The notes beneath the pieces were generated by a model. It ran no database searches, was not told where the DNA came from, and worked only from the letters and a program-made list of their open reading frames with translations. Below are positions 16,258 through 26,714 of a stretch of DNA of 64,000 nucleotides, piece by piece. The first letter of the stretch is position 1. Every line of letters starts with the position of its first letter. The position numbers and the translations under genes are program-made. Source of the DNA: Pseudomonadota bacterium (GTDB lineage Bacteria > Pseudomonadota > Gammaproteobacteria > Steroidobacterales > Steroidobacteraceae). The DNA lies in assembly GCA_021805275.1 (NCBI GenBank), contig JAJZFQ010000043.1:62001-126000 (forward strand). The letters run 5' to 3'.

Positions 16258-17757
16258 TCATTCCACCCAGCCGAACGAACGGGTGACCGCCTTCTTCCAG
16301 GACTTGTAATAGTTGGCGCGTTGCTCGGCAGCCATCTTCGGTGTCCAGCTGCGGTCAACGGCCCAGTGCTCGCGCAACTCCTCGACACCCCGCCACATCC
16401 CAACCGCCAGTCCGGCCGCGTAGGCGGCCCCGAGAGCGGTCGTCTCCGTCACCTTCGGCCGTACGACCGGGGCATTCAGGATGTCCGCCTGGAACTGCAT
16501 GAGCAGCTCATTGGCCACCATGCCGCCATCGGTCTTCAGGCTGGACAACGCAATGCCGCTGTCCGACTGCATGGCTTCCACGACGTCGCGAACCTGGTAT
16601 GCAGTCGATTCGAGCGCAGCCCGCGCGATGTGCCCCCGGTTCGCGTAACGGGTCAGTCCCGCAATCACGCCGCGGGCATCATCTCGCCAGTACGGCGCAT
16701 AGAGTCCGGAAAACGCCGGCACGAAATAGACATCTCCGTTGTCCTCGACCGTCTGAGCCAGCGCTTCGATCTCGGGGGCCGAGTCGAACATCTTCATGTT
16801 ATCCCGCAGCCACTGCACGAGCGCTCCGGTGATCGCGATGGCCCCTTCCAATGCGTAGCGCGGCGCTTCGTTGCCGAATCGATAGGCCAAGGTAGTGAGC
16901 AGGCCGGCCTTCGATTGCACCGGCTCCAAGCCCGTATTCAGCAGCAGAAAGCACCCCGTGCCGTAGGTATTCTTCGCCTCCCCAGGCGAGAAGCAGGTTT
17001 GCCCGACCAGGGCGGCCTGCTGATCACCAAGAATGCCAGAAATCGTCACGCCCCTGAGCGGCCCATCCGCGAGCTTTCCATACACCTGAGCGGACGACAC
17101 GATACGGGGCAGACACGCTCGGGGAATATCGAACGCCGCCAAGAGATCATTGTCCCACTCGCAGGTCGCCAGATTCATCAACTGTGTGCGGCTGGCATTG
17201 GTCACATCAATGATGTGCTCGCCACCGCTGCTGCCTCCGGTAAGATTCCACGCGAGCCAGCTGTCGATGGTGCCGAACAGCGCCCGCCCTGACCGGGCCT
17301 TCTCGCGTGCCCCAGGGACGTTGTCCAGTATCCAGCGCAGCTTCAGCCCCGAGAAATAGGTCGCCAGCGGCAGTCCGGTTTTCGATCGAAATCGGTCCTG
17401 ACCGCCGTCGCGCGCTAGATTCGACACCAGCGCAGCGGTACGCGTGTCCATCCAGACGAGCGCGTTGCACAACGGGTTGCCGGTATTCTTGTCCCACAGA
17501 ACCGTCGTCTCGCGCTGGTTGGTGATTCCAACCGCGGCAAGATCCGACGCCCGAAGGTTGGACTTCGCAAGAGCCGCGGCAACGACTTCCCGCGTATTGC
17601 CGATGATTTCCATCGGGTCATGTTCGACCCAGCCGGGTTGGGGATAGATCTGTCGATGTTCCTTCTGCGCCAGAGCGACGATATTTCCCTTTTGATCAAA
17701 TACGATGAAGCGACTGCTCGTCGTACCCTGATCGATGGCGCCGACGTATCGTGACAT
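16258..17757 (-). CDS. glpK: Glycerol kinase
   Basis: The 499-residue protein is a full-length FGGY-family glycerol kinase. The N-terminal phosphate-binding loop [16 protein letters not shown] is followed by [38 protein letters not shown] and a C-terminal [19 protein letters not shown], all GlpK signatures. It converts glycerol to sn-glycerol 3-phosphate with ATP. The start at ATG 17757 has an AGAGGGGG site just upstream. glpF follows on the same strand. No glpD or glpR is in the window. Its position beside betA suggests co-use of glycerol and choline from phospholipid head groups, an inference. Confidence 0.95.
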   Translation of the reverse strand: MSRYVGAIDQGTTSSRFIVFDQKGNIVALAQKEHRQIYPQPGWVEHDPMEIIGNTREVVAAALAKSNLRASDLAAVGITNQRETTVLWDKNTGNPLCNALVWMDTRTAALVSNLARDGGQDRFRSKTGLPLATYFSGLKLRWILDNVPGAREKARSGRALFGTIDSWLAWNLTGGSSGGEHIIDVTNASRTQLMNLATCEWDNDLLAAFDIPRACLPRIVSSAQVYGKLADGPLRGVTISGILGDQQAALVGQTCFSPGEAKNTYGTGCFLLLNTGLEPVQSKAGLLTTLAYRFGNEAPRYALEGAIAITGALVQWLRDNMKMFDSAPEIEALAQTVEDNGDVYFVPAFSGLYAPYWRDDARGVIAGLTRYANRGHIARAALESTAYQVRDVVEAMQSDSGIALSSLKTDGGMVANELLMQFQADILNAPVVRPKVTETTALGAAYAAGLAVGMWRGVEELREHWAVDRSWTPKMAAEQRANYYKSWKKAVTRSFGWVE

Positions 17758-18069
17758 GTGTGCCCCCTCTGGCTCTATGCTTTAATCCTGACGCATTTGC
17801 TCGATCGGTGCCGCTTCCGTTCGCCGCCTCGATCGCTGCGCGTGAACTGCAGACCGCCCCCCGTCCCGCACCCGGACCGAGCCGATTAGCCCCTCGTTCG
17901 TAAGCCACGCATCCCGCCGCGTGCCACGCCGCACCCCCAAAGTTTGAGCGACACCGCGCGCGCCGCTTTTTTTAGGCGCTGCGCTGCCCGGACCCAATTG
18001 GACGCTCCACCTCGAAGGCAGGTCGCAGCGCCCCCCGCTTCCCCAGAGCCGCCCTCTGTCACAGCATGG
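17758..18069. other. Intergenic region between betA and glpK
   Basis: About 310 bases between the betA stop and the glpK start, both minus strand. It should carry the glpKF promoter. No gene, strong terminator or clear -35/-10 pair is visible. Confidence 0.4.
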
Positions 18070-19734
18070 CTAGCGCTGCGCGGTTTGCCAGTTCTCGGCC
18101 ACGTAGTAAGACGCCTCGTCCGCCACCAGGGCAGTACGTCCGCGAATGTGATCGGCAGCCTTCTCCGCGAGCATGATCGTCGGTGCATTCAGATTGCCGG
18201 TGGTGATCGTCGGCATAATCGACGAATCCACGACCCGCAGCCCCTCGAGACCGATGACTCGCGTCTGTGGATCAACCACGGAGGTGGCGTCGTTCGGATC
18301 ACCCATTTTGCACGTGCACGACGGGTGGTAGGCGCTCTCAACGTGCCGACGAACGAACTCATCAATCTGCGCGTCCGACTGCACCACATCGCTCGGCTGG
18401 ATCTCCCGGCCGCGGTACGGTGCAAACGCCGGCTGCGCAAAGATCTCCCGCGTCAGGCGCACGCAGGCGCGCATTTCCTCCCAGTCCTCGGGCTTCGACA
18501 TGTAGTTAAAGAGCACCTTCGGCTGCTCGCGCGGGTCGGCCGAGGTCAGCCAGACCCGACCGCGGCTCTGCGAGCGCATCGGTCCGACATGTGCCTGAAA
18601 ACCGTGTTCATTGGCGAGCGACGTACCGTCGTAGCTCACTGCCATCGGTAGAAAGTGATATTGAATATTCGGATAGCGTACGCCGGCACGGCTGCGAATG
18701 AACCCGCCGGTCTCGAACTGGTTGCTCACACCCAGGCCGCGCTTGGTGAGAAGCCACTGCGCGCCCACCATCGCCTTGCGCCACCAGCGCAGGTACGTGT
18801 ACAGCGTGATCGGCTGTTTGCAGGCCATCTGGAAGTAAAATTCCAGGTGATCCTGAAGGTTCTGTCCAACCCCCGGCAAGTCGTGCACGACGGGGATTCC
18901 GAGCTTGACCAGATCGTCCGCCGGCCCGACACCCGACAACTGCAGAAGGTGCGGAGAATTGATCGGTCCGCAGCTCACGATGATTTCGCGGCGCGCACGA
19001 ACGATGTGCTCCCCCCCGCCGCGCAGGTATGCCACACCGACCGCCCGTCGTCCCTCGAATACGATCCGGCTGGCGAGCGCCTGCGTACGTACCGCCAGAT
19101 TGCGTCGACCCATTGCCGGTCGCAGATACACATTTGCAGCACTGGCACGTCGCCCGCCGCAAACCGTCATATCCATCCGGCCGAGTCCTTCCTGCTGAAA
19201 GCCGTTCATATCGGCAGTAACGGGATAGCCGGCTTGGCGACCGGCCTCGAGCCACGCGTCGTGCAGCGGATTGGTCAACAGTCCACGGCGGGTGCACAGC
19301 TTGCCGTCCCCGCCGCGATAGTGATCGGCACCGCCCGCGTAGTGCTCGGCTCGCTTAAAATATGGCAGTACCTCGCGATACGACCATCCGGCCGCGCCCT
19401 CGGACTGCCAGCGCTCAAAATCAAGTGGATTGCCGCGCACATAGACCAGGCCGTTGATCGAGGACGATCCTCCGAGCACCTTGCCACGTGGGGTATGCAT
19501 CTTCCGCCCGCCGAGGTGGGGCTCCGGCTCGCTGTAGAAGAACCAATTGTATTTTGGCATGTTCATCGGGATGGACAATGCCGCCGGCATCTGGATGTAC
19601 ACCGATCGGTCAGAGCCGCCGAACTCCAGCAGCAGAACCGAATCCGCACCGCTCTCGCTCAGCCTGTCGGCCAAGACGCAGCCGGCCGATCCGGCTCCGA
19701 CGATCACATAGTCAAAACTCTCTTCGCTCATCAT
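18070..19734 (-). CDS. betA: Choline dehydrogenase (GMC oxidoreductase)
   Basis: The 554-residue flavoprotein oxidises choline to betaine aldehyde at the inner membrane, passing electrons to the respiratory chain. It has the ADP-binding motif DYVIVGAGSAGCVLADRL near the N-terminus, the GMC signature RGKVLGGSSSINGLVYVRGN, and a conserved C-terminal segment with HPSCTCKMG and GNLNAPTIMLAEKAAD. Motif order, spacing and length match E. coli BetA closely, including the YNWFFYSEPEP and NIQYHFLP segments that distinguish BetA from other GMC enzymes. It lies 195 bases downstream of the betI-betB fusion gene, probably in the same transcription unit. Confidence 0.93.
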   Translation of the reverse strand: MMSEESFDYVIVGAGSAGCVLADRLSESGADSVLLLEFGGSDRSVYIQMPAALSIPMNMPKYNWFFYSEPEPHLGGRKMHTPRGKVLGGSSSINGLVYVRGNPLDFERWQSEGAAGWSYREVLPYFKRAEHYAGGADHYRGGDGKLCTRRGLLTNPLHDAWLEAGRQAGYPVTADMNGFQQEGLGRMDMTVCGGRRASAANVYLRPAMGRRNLAVRTQALASRIVFEGRRAVGVAYLRGGGEHIVRARREIIVSCGPINSPHLLQLSGVGPADDLVKLGIPVVHDLPGVGQNLQDHLEFYFQMACKQPITLYTYLRWWRKAMVGAQWLLTKRGLGVSNQFETGGFIRSRAGVRYPNIQYHFLPMAVSYDGTSLANEHGFQAHVGPMRSQSRGRVWLTSADPREQPKVLFNYMSKPEDWEEMRACVRLTREIFAQPAFAPYRGREIQPSDVVQSDAQIDEFVRRHVESAYHPSCTCKMGDPNDATSVVDPQTRVIGLEGLRVVDSSIMPTITTGNLNAPTIMLAEKAADHIRGRTALVADEASYYVAENWQTAQR

Positions 19735-19929
19735 GCTGATCCTACAAGCGAAAACGTGATGTGGGAAAATTTGGAAACGCCAAGCTCAACTCATCGTCGA
19801 CGGATCGATTGACGCGAATCCGCCGATGCACGGCACAGGTTGCCCTCCGGGGTTCGCTCACCAGCGCTGCCAGCCGTTGTGCTTGCACGAGTATCCTTCA
19901 GTACCTGCAGCTGCCGCGCAACTCTCCAG

Positions 19930-21993
19930 TCAGTACGGAGCCTCGACGTTACCGAGGGCGACGTAGACGCTCTTGATCTGCGTGTAATGCTCGACCGCCG
20001 CCTTGCCGTTCTCGCGACCCAGCCCCGAGAGCTTCACCCCGCCGAACGGCAACTCGATCGGTGTGATGTTGTAGTGATTGATCCAGCAGGTGCCCGCCTC
20101 GAGGCGCCCGATCACGCGGTGCGCGCGCTGCAGATCATTCGTAAATACGCCCGCCGAGAGTCCGAACGGCGTTGCGTTGGCGCGCGCAACGACTTCGTCC
20201 TCGTCGTCGAACTCGAGCACTGCCATGACCGGCCCGAAAATTTCCTCCCGCACGATCGCCATGTCATCGCGGCAGCCGACAAAGACGGTCGGCTCGACGA
20301 ACGCGCCGTTGGCGAGATCACCTCCGGTCAGGCGCTGTCCGCCGACCAGCAGTCGCGCTCCTTCAGCCTTGCCGCGTGCAATGTAGCCGAGCACCTTGTT
20401 CATGTGCTCCTGAGAGATCAAAGCGCCCACCTGCGTCTGCGGATCGAGCGGATTGCCGACGCGCATCGGGCGTACGCGCGCCACGAGCCGCTCGAGAAAC
20501 GCGTCCATCACCGAGCGATGCACGAAGACGCGCGTCCCGTTTGAGCACACCTCGCCGGCAGAGTAGAAATTGCCGAGAAGCGCACCTGAGACCGCGTTGT
20601 CGAGCTGCGCATCCTGGAACACGATCAGCGGAGACTTGCCACCAAGTTCGAGGGTGACCTGCTTCAGCGTCGCCGCCGCATCGGCCATGACCGCTTTGCC
20701 GGTGCCGACTTCGCCGGTCAGGGAAACCTTGCGGATGTCCGGATGCGCGGTGAGCAGCCGGCCCGTATCCGCGAAGCCTTGCACCACCTGGAACACGCCC
20801 TCCGGAATACCCGCCTCAGCCAGGATGTCGCGCAGGCGCAAGGCGGTGAGCGGCGTCAGTTCCGCGGGCTTGAAGATCATCGCGTTGCCGCAGGCGAGTG
20901 CCGGTGCGCTCTTCCAGCAGGCGATCTGCAGCGGGTAATTCCATGCGCCGATGCCCGCAACGACACCGAGCGGCTCGCGCCGCGTATAACCGAAGGCCTG
21001 CTCGCCGAGCTGCACATGCTCACCGGACAGCTGCGCGGCGATTCCGGCATAGTACTCAAAGCATTCCGCGCCCGAGATGACGTCGACGACGCGCGTTTCC
21101 TGAATCGGTTTGCCGGTATCGCGCGTCTCCAGCTCCGCGAGCTCATCGTTTCGCGCGCGAAGCAGATCGGCCGCCCGACGCAGAATTCGCCCGCGCTCCG
21201 CACCTGTCATGGCAGCCCAGCGCCGCTGCGCCGGCAGCGCGCGCGCCACGGCTGCCGCGACCTCTGCCGGTCCGTCGACACGCAGCTCCGCCAGCACTTG
21301 CCCTGTGGCGGGATTGACGGTGGTGAAGCGGGTCGCGCCCACGGACCGTGCGCGCACGGGAGCAACGGTCTCGCCCGCTGCCACCTCGCCGGCCCCGCTC
21401 GAGGCATGCAGGCGGCTATCGAGCAGCCCGGTCAGCATGGCCCGGGCGCTCTCGCTGTCGGCCTCCTGCCAGCGTGACAGCGCAGCACGCAACCAGACTC
21501 CGTCGATCATTGCAGCAATCATTCCGGCAAGGCCGAAGGCCTCCTGCGCCGGAAGCAACTGGGCGAGGTCGTGGCGCAGATTGGACAGCATCCGGCGCTG
21601 GTAAGCGCGCTGGACCCGTTCGAGCGCCGGGACATGGGGAACCTGGCCCCAGAACGCCAGCCACGCACGGCCCGTGCGTAGGTCGAACTCCTCCGGTCCC
21701 AGGTTGGCATCGATGACCGCCTGCACGCGACCGCGTGCGGTCCCCGCAAGCAGCAGGCGCGCCAGGGTGCGTCGAGCCGTTCGCCGGGCCAGCGTGCGGA
21801 ACGTGGCCTCGAACAGAGCATCTTTTTCACCGAAGTAATGCGCCACCAGCCCCGGAGAGACTCCGGCGCGCCGTGCAATCTGAGCCAGGGTCGTTCCGAC
21901 GTAACCTACTTCTGCCAAGCTGTCGATCGTGACGTCAATCAGCTGGCTGCGACGTGGATCCTCGGAGGAGTCCTGAGCCGGCGCGTTACGCAT
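19930..21993 (-). CDS. BetI-BetB fusion: TetR repressor joined to betaine aldehyde dehydrogenase
   Basis: One uninterrupted frame encodes about 687 residues. Residues 15-195 are a complete BetI-type TetR regulator: [23 protein letters not shown], then [20 protein letters not shown] and [14 protein letters not shown] 20-25 residue Ala/Gly-rich linker follows. Residues about 219-687 are a betaine aldehyde dehydrogenase: [39 protein letters not shown], catalytic Glu in [12 protein letters not shown] and Cys in [13 protein letters not shown]. BetI and BetB are normally separate genes; here the BetI stop and the first about 20 BetB residues are missing. The enzyme makes glycine betaine from betaine aldehyde with NAD(P). 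The fusion suggests PutA-like autoregulation. The start at 21993 is chosen by BetI alignment; an in-frame ATG at 22077 is possible and neither has a strong ribosome site. Confidence 0.9.
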   Translation of the reverse strand: MRNAPAQDSSEDPRRSQLIDVTIDSLAEVGYVGTTLAQIARRAGVSPGLVAHYFGEKDALFEATFRTLARRTARRTLARLLLAGTARGRVQAVIDANLGPEEFDLRTGRAWLAFWGQVPHVPALERVQRAYQRRMLSNLRHDLAQLLPAQEAFGLAGMIAAMIDGVWLRAALSRWQEADSESARAMLTGLLDSRLHASSGAGEVAAGETVAPVRARSVGATRFTTVNPATGQVLAELRVDGPAEVAAAVARALPAQRRWAAMTGAERGRILRRAADLLRARNDELAELETRDTGKPIQETRVVDVISGAECFEYYAGIAAQLSGEHVQLGEQAFGYTRREPLGVVAGIGAWNYPLQIACWKSAPALACGNAMIFKPAELTPLTALRLRDILAEAGIPEGVFQVVQGFADTGRLLTAHPDIRKVSLTGEVGTGKAVMADAAATLKQVTLELGGKSPLIVFQDAQLDNAVSGALLGNFYSAGEVCSNGTRVFVHRSVMDAFLERLVARVRPMRVGNPLDPQTQVGALISQEHMNKVLGYIARGKAEGARLLVGGQRLTGGDLANGAFVEPTVFVGCRDDMAIVREEIFGPVMAVLEFDDEDEVVARANATPFGLSAGVFTNDLQRAHRVIGRLEAGTCWINHYNITPIELPFGGVKLSGLGRENGKAAVEHYTQIKSVYVALGNVEAPY

Positions 21994-22145
21994 TTCGTCA
22001 CGCAGATGATTTGATTGCTTATTCAATAGCCACACTCCCGAACATCCAATGCGATCGACGGAGTCCCGAGAGCCCAAAAAATTTATACTTGTAAAATCAA
22101 TATCTTATGAGTTCTTATTGCGGCCGTTTCCCGCTTTAAATACTC

Positions 22146-22164
22146 ATTCAATTGGTCGAATATT
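22146..22164 (-). promoter_or_regulatory. Candidate BetI-type operator
   Basis: The sequence attcaattggtcgaatatt lies in the A+T-rich gap upstream of the fusion gene. It is an imperfect dyad, loosely resembling TTGA/TTCAA-type BetI sites. It sits about 150 bases before the start codon. The assignment rests on eye comparison only. Confidence 0.25.
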
Positions 22165-22184
22165 GCAGACCCGAAACAGCCCCG

Positions 22185-23525
22185 TCAAGTCACATCGTGG
22201 CCGGGCTGGAGCTTCGAGTCACCCCCGCCCGTCATGCTGCGGATGGACTCGAGCCCGTGACCGTGAGGTCCGCGCTCGCGTCGCCAGAGCAAGGCCACCG
22301 ACACCAGGGCCACGAGACTGAGGAGGCCGAAGTACCAGATCATCGGGTCATAGCCCTGCGGATTCGCCGCGCTCGCGTGCGCGCGTTCGGCGAGCCATCC
22401 GGCCGTCAGATTGGACAACGCCAAGAGCAGATTCTGCAGCAGATTGATCAAGCCGAACGCAGTACCGAGCCGGCGAGGCTCGACCAGCATCGCCGTCGAG
22501 GGCCAGATCACCGCGGGCACCACGGAGAAGCTCACCCCCATCAACGCCGTCGAGATCCACAGGCTCCAATCCGTGGTGCCGAGAATCAGGAAAACCAGCG
22601 GCATCAGCAGTGTCCCGATCAGCATCATCAACGAACGGCGCCCCAGCCGATCGGCGAGGTAACCGAACAGCGGCGTGGCGAAGATCGCCGCCAGGAACAC
22701 CCAGCTGTTCGCCAACCCCGCCTGTTGCAGCGTCAGACCCTTGGCGTCCTGGAAGTACTCGATCGCAAAGGTGCTGCGGAACGGAAAGAAGACCGCCGCG
22801 AACAGGACATTGAGGGTCAGGATGTACCAGTAAGACAGATCGAAGCTCACTAGATCTGACCAGTAGAACGGCTCGGATGGGCGCGCGGCGGGCAGACGCC
22901 CTCGGATCCGCGCCTGCCGGTCGATCAGGCCGTAGACCAGCGCTGCAACAAAACTCACCGCGGTGACGGCTGCAGCGACGGACAACGGCCTCTGCCAACC
23001 GTGGCCGTAAAGTCCGGCCCCCCAGTCCGGGGAGGTATCGGCCGCGTATGACCCGATACGTGCGACGCTGAAGAACAGACTCATCGCAAGCGCGGCGGCG
23101 CCTGCGGAGAACCATTGCGCCAGCCCAGCGAGCAAGGCGATGAACAGCGCCTCCTCGGCTACCCCGAAGATCAGCCGGCCCGTCACCATCACTCCGTAGG
23201 GCGTACCGACCGCCGTCAGCACCGCCCCCAGCAGGCACAGTCCCGCGGTTGCCACTGCCACCCGCGCCGGCCCAAGCCGGTCGATGAGGACGCCGCCGAG
23301 CAGCGCGAGAAAGATGTTCGGGAGGCTGAACACCGCGTTCAGCATGCCGATTTGTCCCTGGGTGAACCCGCGCTCGAGACGCAACAGGTCGGCGATCGGC
23401 GCGATCGCGTCATACTCGTAATAGCAGCCGGCGATCGCCAAGCTGAGCAGCACGAGCACCCACCAGCGCCCGGCGTCGGAGGCGACACGGTGGCTCTCGG
23501 CGGCGGTGCTCGACGCGGCGCTCAC
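22185..23525 (-). CDS. MFS transporter coupled to the FAD oxidoreductase gene
   Basis: This is a 446-residue major facilitator with about twelve hydrophobic segments and MFS loop motifs (GGVLIDRLGPARVAVATAG after TM2, GYLADRLGRRSL in the second half). The start is taken at GTG 23525 because it overlaps the TGA of the preceding gene as GTGA, the usual sign of translational coupling. Its transmembrane region begins about 18 residues later, whereas the upstream extension overlaps the oxidoreductase. The substrate is unknown. Because it is coupled to an FAD enzyme of unknown substrate, the two probably handle the same compound. Confidence 0.85.
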   Translation of the reverse strand: MSAASSTAAESHRVASDAGRWWVLVLLSLAIAGCYYEYDAIAPIADLLRLERGFTQGQIGMLNAVFSLPNIFLALLGGVLIDRLGPARVAVATAGLCLLGAVLTAVGTPYGVMVTGRLIFGVAEEALFIALLAGLAQWFSAGAAALAMSLFFSVARIGSYAADTSPDWGAGLYGHGWQRPLSVAAAVTAVSFVAALVYGLIDRQARIRGRLPAARPSEPFYWSDLVSFDLSYWYILTLNVLFAAVFFPFRSTFAIEYFQDAKGLTLQQAGLANSWVFLAAIFATPLFGYLADRLGRRSLMMLIGTLLMPLVFLILGTTDWSLWISTALMGVSFSVVPAVIWPSTAMLVEPRRLGTAFGLINLLQNLLLALSNLTAGWLAERAHASAANPQGYDPMIWYFGLLSLVALVSVALLWRRERGPHGHGLESIRSMTGGGDSKLQPGHDVT

Positions 23526-24889
23526 CGGATACGGGCGCCCTGGCGACGCAACTCCTGCTGCACCGCATTGATGTCGACCGAATTGCAAGGTTCGCCCCGG
23601 CGCAGCGAAACCGCCGCAGCGACCCCGGCGCCCTGACCGCTCACCGCACAGCACATCATGTTGCGCACCGCCGCGTGCGAAATGCGGTCACCACCGATCG
23701 CGCGTCCGGCTACGAGCAGGTGGCCCACGTCCTTTGGGACGAGCGCGCGATACGGGACATGGAAATACCGGCCGGTGGTCGGAATGATGAGCATCCCGTA
23801 GCCGTCGATGAACTCCGGAAAGATGCCGATGGCGTCGTCGAAGCGCCCTTCGCAGCGCACATCTGTCTCGGTGAGGTTGTACATTGCGTCGATCTTACGC
23901 GTGTCGCGGACCCCGAGGGTCATTCCGAAATTGCGCAACTTCGCCTGCTCGCACCCGGGCATGAAGCGCTTGAGCGCCTCGATCGCATAAATCGCCTGGC
24001 GGCGCCCCTCGATCTCCGCGGCGGTCAGATCATTGGCGTCGGTACCATCGACGTTCGGCAGCTGGATGATATTCAGGTACGTAAGGTCGCCCTGGTCCGT
24101 GACGCTGCCCCAGGTGCCGGCGATGGTGCTGAGCCCTGCCGGGATCACGCCTGCCTCGACCGCGCGCTTGAAGGGCTTGCGCAAAAACGGCGAGAACATG
24201 TCGTCTTCCTTGCCCGAGGTCTGGATGTTCCACTCTCCGTTGCCGCGCCAGTCTCGGTAGCGCTGGGGGTCGGCTTTGACCTGCTCGAGGAATCTCTTCT
24301 TGTTCACACCAGCCATGGAGAACATCACCGAGGCTGCCATGAGCTGCTCGCGCGGCGCCTTGCGCACCGGGGCGCCCGCTCGCGCAGCCACATCCGCGTC
24401 CCCGGTCGCATCAATCACCCGCTCGGCCAGCAGTGCCTCGCGTCCCGATTTACTCTCGGTGACCACGCCGCGGATGAGACCGCTCTCGACGATCGGCGCC
24501 ACGCACAGACGGTGCAGGAAAGGCGTAACGCCCGCCTCCCCCACCAGCACGTCCGCGACATACTTGAACATTTCGGCATCGAGCGCGTGGCTGTCCGATT
24601 GGGGCTCGGGTGTCGCGGCCCCCATCGCCTTGGCGCGCTGCTCGAACTCGATGCCGATGCCTTCGCTGTCGACCGTGCGCTCGTGGCGGTACCAGGCGAA
24701 GCCCTCGACCCCGACCTGGGTGATGTTGCCACCGAAACAGCCGTAGCGATCAATGAGCGCTGTGCGCGCACCCGCGCGGGCGGCGGCGAGCGCGGCCGCA
24801 AGCCCTCCGGGGCCGCTGCCCACCACCAGCACCTCGGTCTCGTGGATGACATCGACAGTTCGGGCGGGCTCCGGGATCTTCTTGTGCAT
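23522..24889 (-). CDS. FAD-dependent oxidoreductase (FAD_oxidored family)
   Basis: The 455-residue protein has an N-terminal dinucleotide-binding fold (VLVVGSGPGGLAAALAAARA), a CFGGNITQVGVEG segment, VIDATGDADVAARAGAPV and a C-terminal FAD-closing segment HLLVAGRAIGGDRISHAAVR. This is the arrangement of the PF12831-type FAD oxidoreductases, many of uncharacterised substrate. It sits between malate synthase and a coupled MFS gene on the minus strand. It could oxidise an alpha-hydroxy or amino compound of the betaine pathway, but nothing in the sequence fixes the substrate. Confidence 0.8.
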   Translation of the reverse strand: MHKKIPEPARTVDVIHETEVLVVGSGPGGLAAALAAARAGARTALIDRYGCFGGNITQVGVEGFAWYRHERTVDSEGIGIEFEQRAKAMGAATPEPQSDSHALDAEMFKYVADVLVGEAGVTPFLHRLCVAPIVESGLIRGVVTESKSGREALLAERVIDATGDADVAARAGAPVRKAPREQLMAASVMFSMAGVNKKRFLEQVKADPQRYRDWRGNGEWNIQTSGKEDDMFSPFLRKPFKRAVEAGVIPAGLSTIAGTWGSVTDQGDLTYLNIIQLPNVDGTDANDLTAAEIEGRRQAIYAIEALKRFMPGCEQAKLRNFGMTLGVRDTRKIDAMYNLTETDVRCEGRFDDAIGIFPEFIDGYGMLIIPTTGRYFHVPYRALVPKDVGHLLVAGRAIGGDRISHAAVRNMMCCAVSGQGAGVAAAVSLRRGEPCNSVDINAVQQELRRQGARIR

Positions 24890-24940
24890 ACGGCAGCAAT
24901 TCGTCTCTCAGATTAGGACCACCGATCGCAGCAGCCGCAT

Positions 24941-26551
24941 TCAGGCGGCCGCGGCGTCCGCAAGCGCATCGTACAACGGCAGCGTCAGAAATTCCGTGAA
25001 CTGCGGTGCGAGACTCAGCCGTTCGAAGACTTCCGCTGCCCGCGCGTACGTACCCCCGGCTGTGGCTTCGCCTACCGCCGACTCGACGCGCCGCAGCTCC
25101 TCGGGAACCAGGGAGCGAACGAGCGCCGCATCGATCTTGCGCCCGTCGTCGAGCACACCCTTGGGGCTTTGCACCCACTGCCAGACCTGTGCGCGCGCGA
25201 TCTCCGCAGTGGCGGCGTCCTCCATCAGATTGTGTATTGGCACACAGCCGGTACCGGACAGCCAGCTGCCGATGTAATGGATCGCCACGTTGATATCGTT
25301 GCGCAGCCCGGCCTCCGTGATCGGCTGCTCGGGCTGGAAGTCGAGCAATTCCGCCGCGCAACTGCGTCCCTCCGGAATACGCTCGCGCTGGTGCGGGCGC
25401 TCGCCGAGCACCTTGACGAACTCCTCAAGCGCGAGCGGCACCAGCCCCGGATGGGCGACCCAACCTCCATCGAATCCGTCACGCGCATCGCGTGCCTTGT
25501 CATGACGCACTCCGGCGAGCGCACGCTCGTTGGCCTGCGGGTCGGATTTGATGGGGATCAATGCGCTCATCCCGCCGATCGCCGGTGCCGCCCGCCGGTG
25601 ACACGCTCTGACGAGCTCGAGCGCGTAGGCGCGCATGAACGGCGCCTCCATCGTCACCCGACCGCGGTCGGCCAGGCAGAAGTCGCGGCGCTTGCTGAAT
25701 TTTTTTATGGCGCTAAAGATGTAGTCCCAGCGCCCGGCGTTGAGTCCCGCAGAGTGCTCGCGCAGCTCGAACAGGATCTCATCCATCTCGAACGCAGCCA
25801 GTACCGTCTCAATCAACACCGTCGCCTTGATGGTGCCGGGGGCAAGCCCGAGTGCGTTCTGGGCCGCAAGAAAGACCTCGTTCCACAGGCGAGCTTCCCG
25901 ATGGCTCTCAAGCTTTGGCAGGTAGAAGTACGGGCCAGCCCCACGAGCAAGTTGCTCGCTCGCATTGTGAAAGAACGCCAGCGCGAAATCGAACAGCGAG
26001 CCGCTGACGGGTTGTCCATCGACGGTCACATGGCGCTCGAGGAGATGCCAGCCACGCGGCCGAATTTGCAGTGTCGCGACCGTCTCGTTCAGCCGGTAAT
26101 GCTTCGCGCCGCTCTCGAAGGTGATCACGCGCCGGACCGCATCGCGCAAGTTGACCTGACCCTGCACCTGGTTGTGCCAGCTCGGGGTACTGGAGTCCTC
26201 GAAGTCCGCCATGTACGAGTCTGCACCCGAATTGAGCGCATTGATCATCATCTTGCGCTCGACCGGTCCGGTGATCTCGGTCCGCCGGCGCTCCAGGGCG
26301 GCCGGCAGCGGCGCGATGCGCCAGTCTGCCTCGCGAATGGCACGTGTCTCGGGCAGGAAATCCGGTGTCTCGCCGGCGTCGATGCGCGTCTGGCGCGCCG
26401 TCCGCGCCGCGAGCAGTTCGCGCCGTCGAGGCTCGAAGCGCCGATGCAGATCAGCGAGAAAGCTCAGCGCCTCATGCGTCAGGATCTCATTGAAGCGCGG
26501 CTCGAGCGTCGCCTCGATGCGCACGCCGCGCGGTAAGCCTAGTGTGTCCAT
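24941..26551 (-). CDS. aceB: Malate synthase A
   Basis: The 536-residue protein condenses glyoxylate and acetyl-CoA to malate. It has the malate synthase A signatures NSGADSYMADFEDSSTPSW, KLESHREARLWNEVF, TVLIETVLAAFEMDEI, SAGLNAGRWDYIFSAIKKF and HPGLVPLALEEF. The start at 26551 is chosen for the GGGGAT site upstream and because it gives the usual length (E. coli AceB is 533 residues). No isocitrate lyase gene is in the window, so glyoxylate may come from another source, such as glycine oxidation at the end of betaine demethylation or the CitE-like lyase at 49880-50797. Confidence 0.93.
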   Translation of the reverse strand: MDTLGLPRGVRIEATLEPRFNEILTHEALSFLADLHRRFEPRRRELLAARTARQTRIDAGETPDFLPETRAIREADWRIAPLPAALERRRTEITGPVERKMMINALNSGADSYMADFEDSSTPSWHNQVQGQVNLRDAVRRVITFESGAKHYRLNETVATLQIRPRGWHLLERHVTVDGQPVSGSLFDFALAFFHNASEQLARGAGPYFYLPKLESHREARLWNEVFLAAQNALGLAPGTIKATVLIETVLAAFEMDEILFELREHSAGLNAGRWDYIFSAIKKFSKRRDFCLADRGRVTMEAPFMRAYALELVRACHRRAAPAIGGMSALIPIKSDPQANERALAGVRHDKARDARDGFDGGWVAHPGLVPLALEEFVKVLGERPHQRERIPEGRSCAAELLDFQPEQPITEAGLRNDINVAIHYIGSWLSGTGCVPIHNLMEDAATAEIARAQVWQWVQSPKGVLDDGRKIDAALVRSLVPEELRRVESAVGEATAGGTYARAAEVFERLSLAPQFTEFLTLPLYDALADAAAA

Positions 26552-26714
26552 TAACTGCGTATCCCCGATCAGTCGGCCTGCGCGCCTACGGGACGGTGAG
26601 GCGCAGCTCGATCCTACCGACGGGCCGGCCCGGAACGGTTGAACCGAGCCGACTGATGCGTGGCATTTCCGCGACACCCGGGCCACTCAGCGCCCCGGAG
26701 ATGACGATGCGGCC

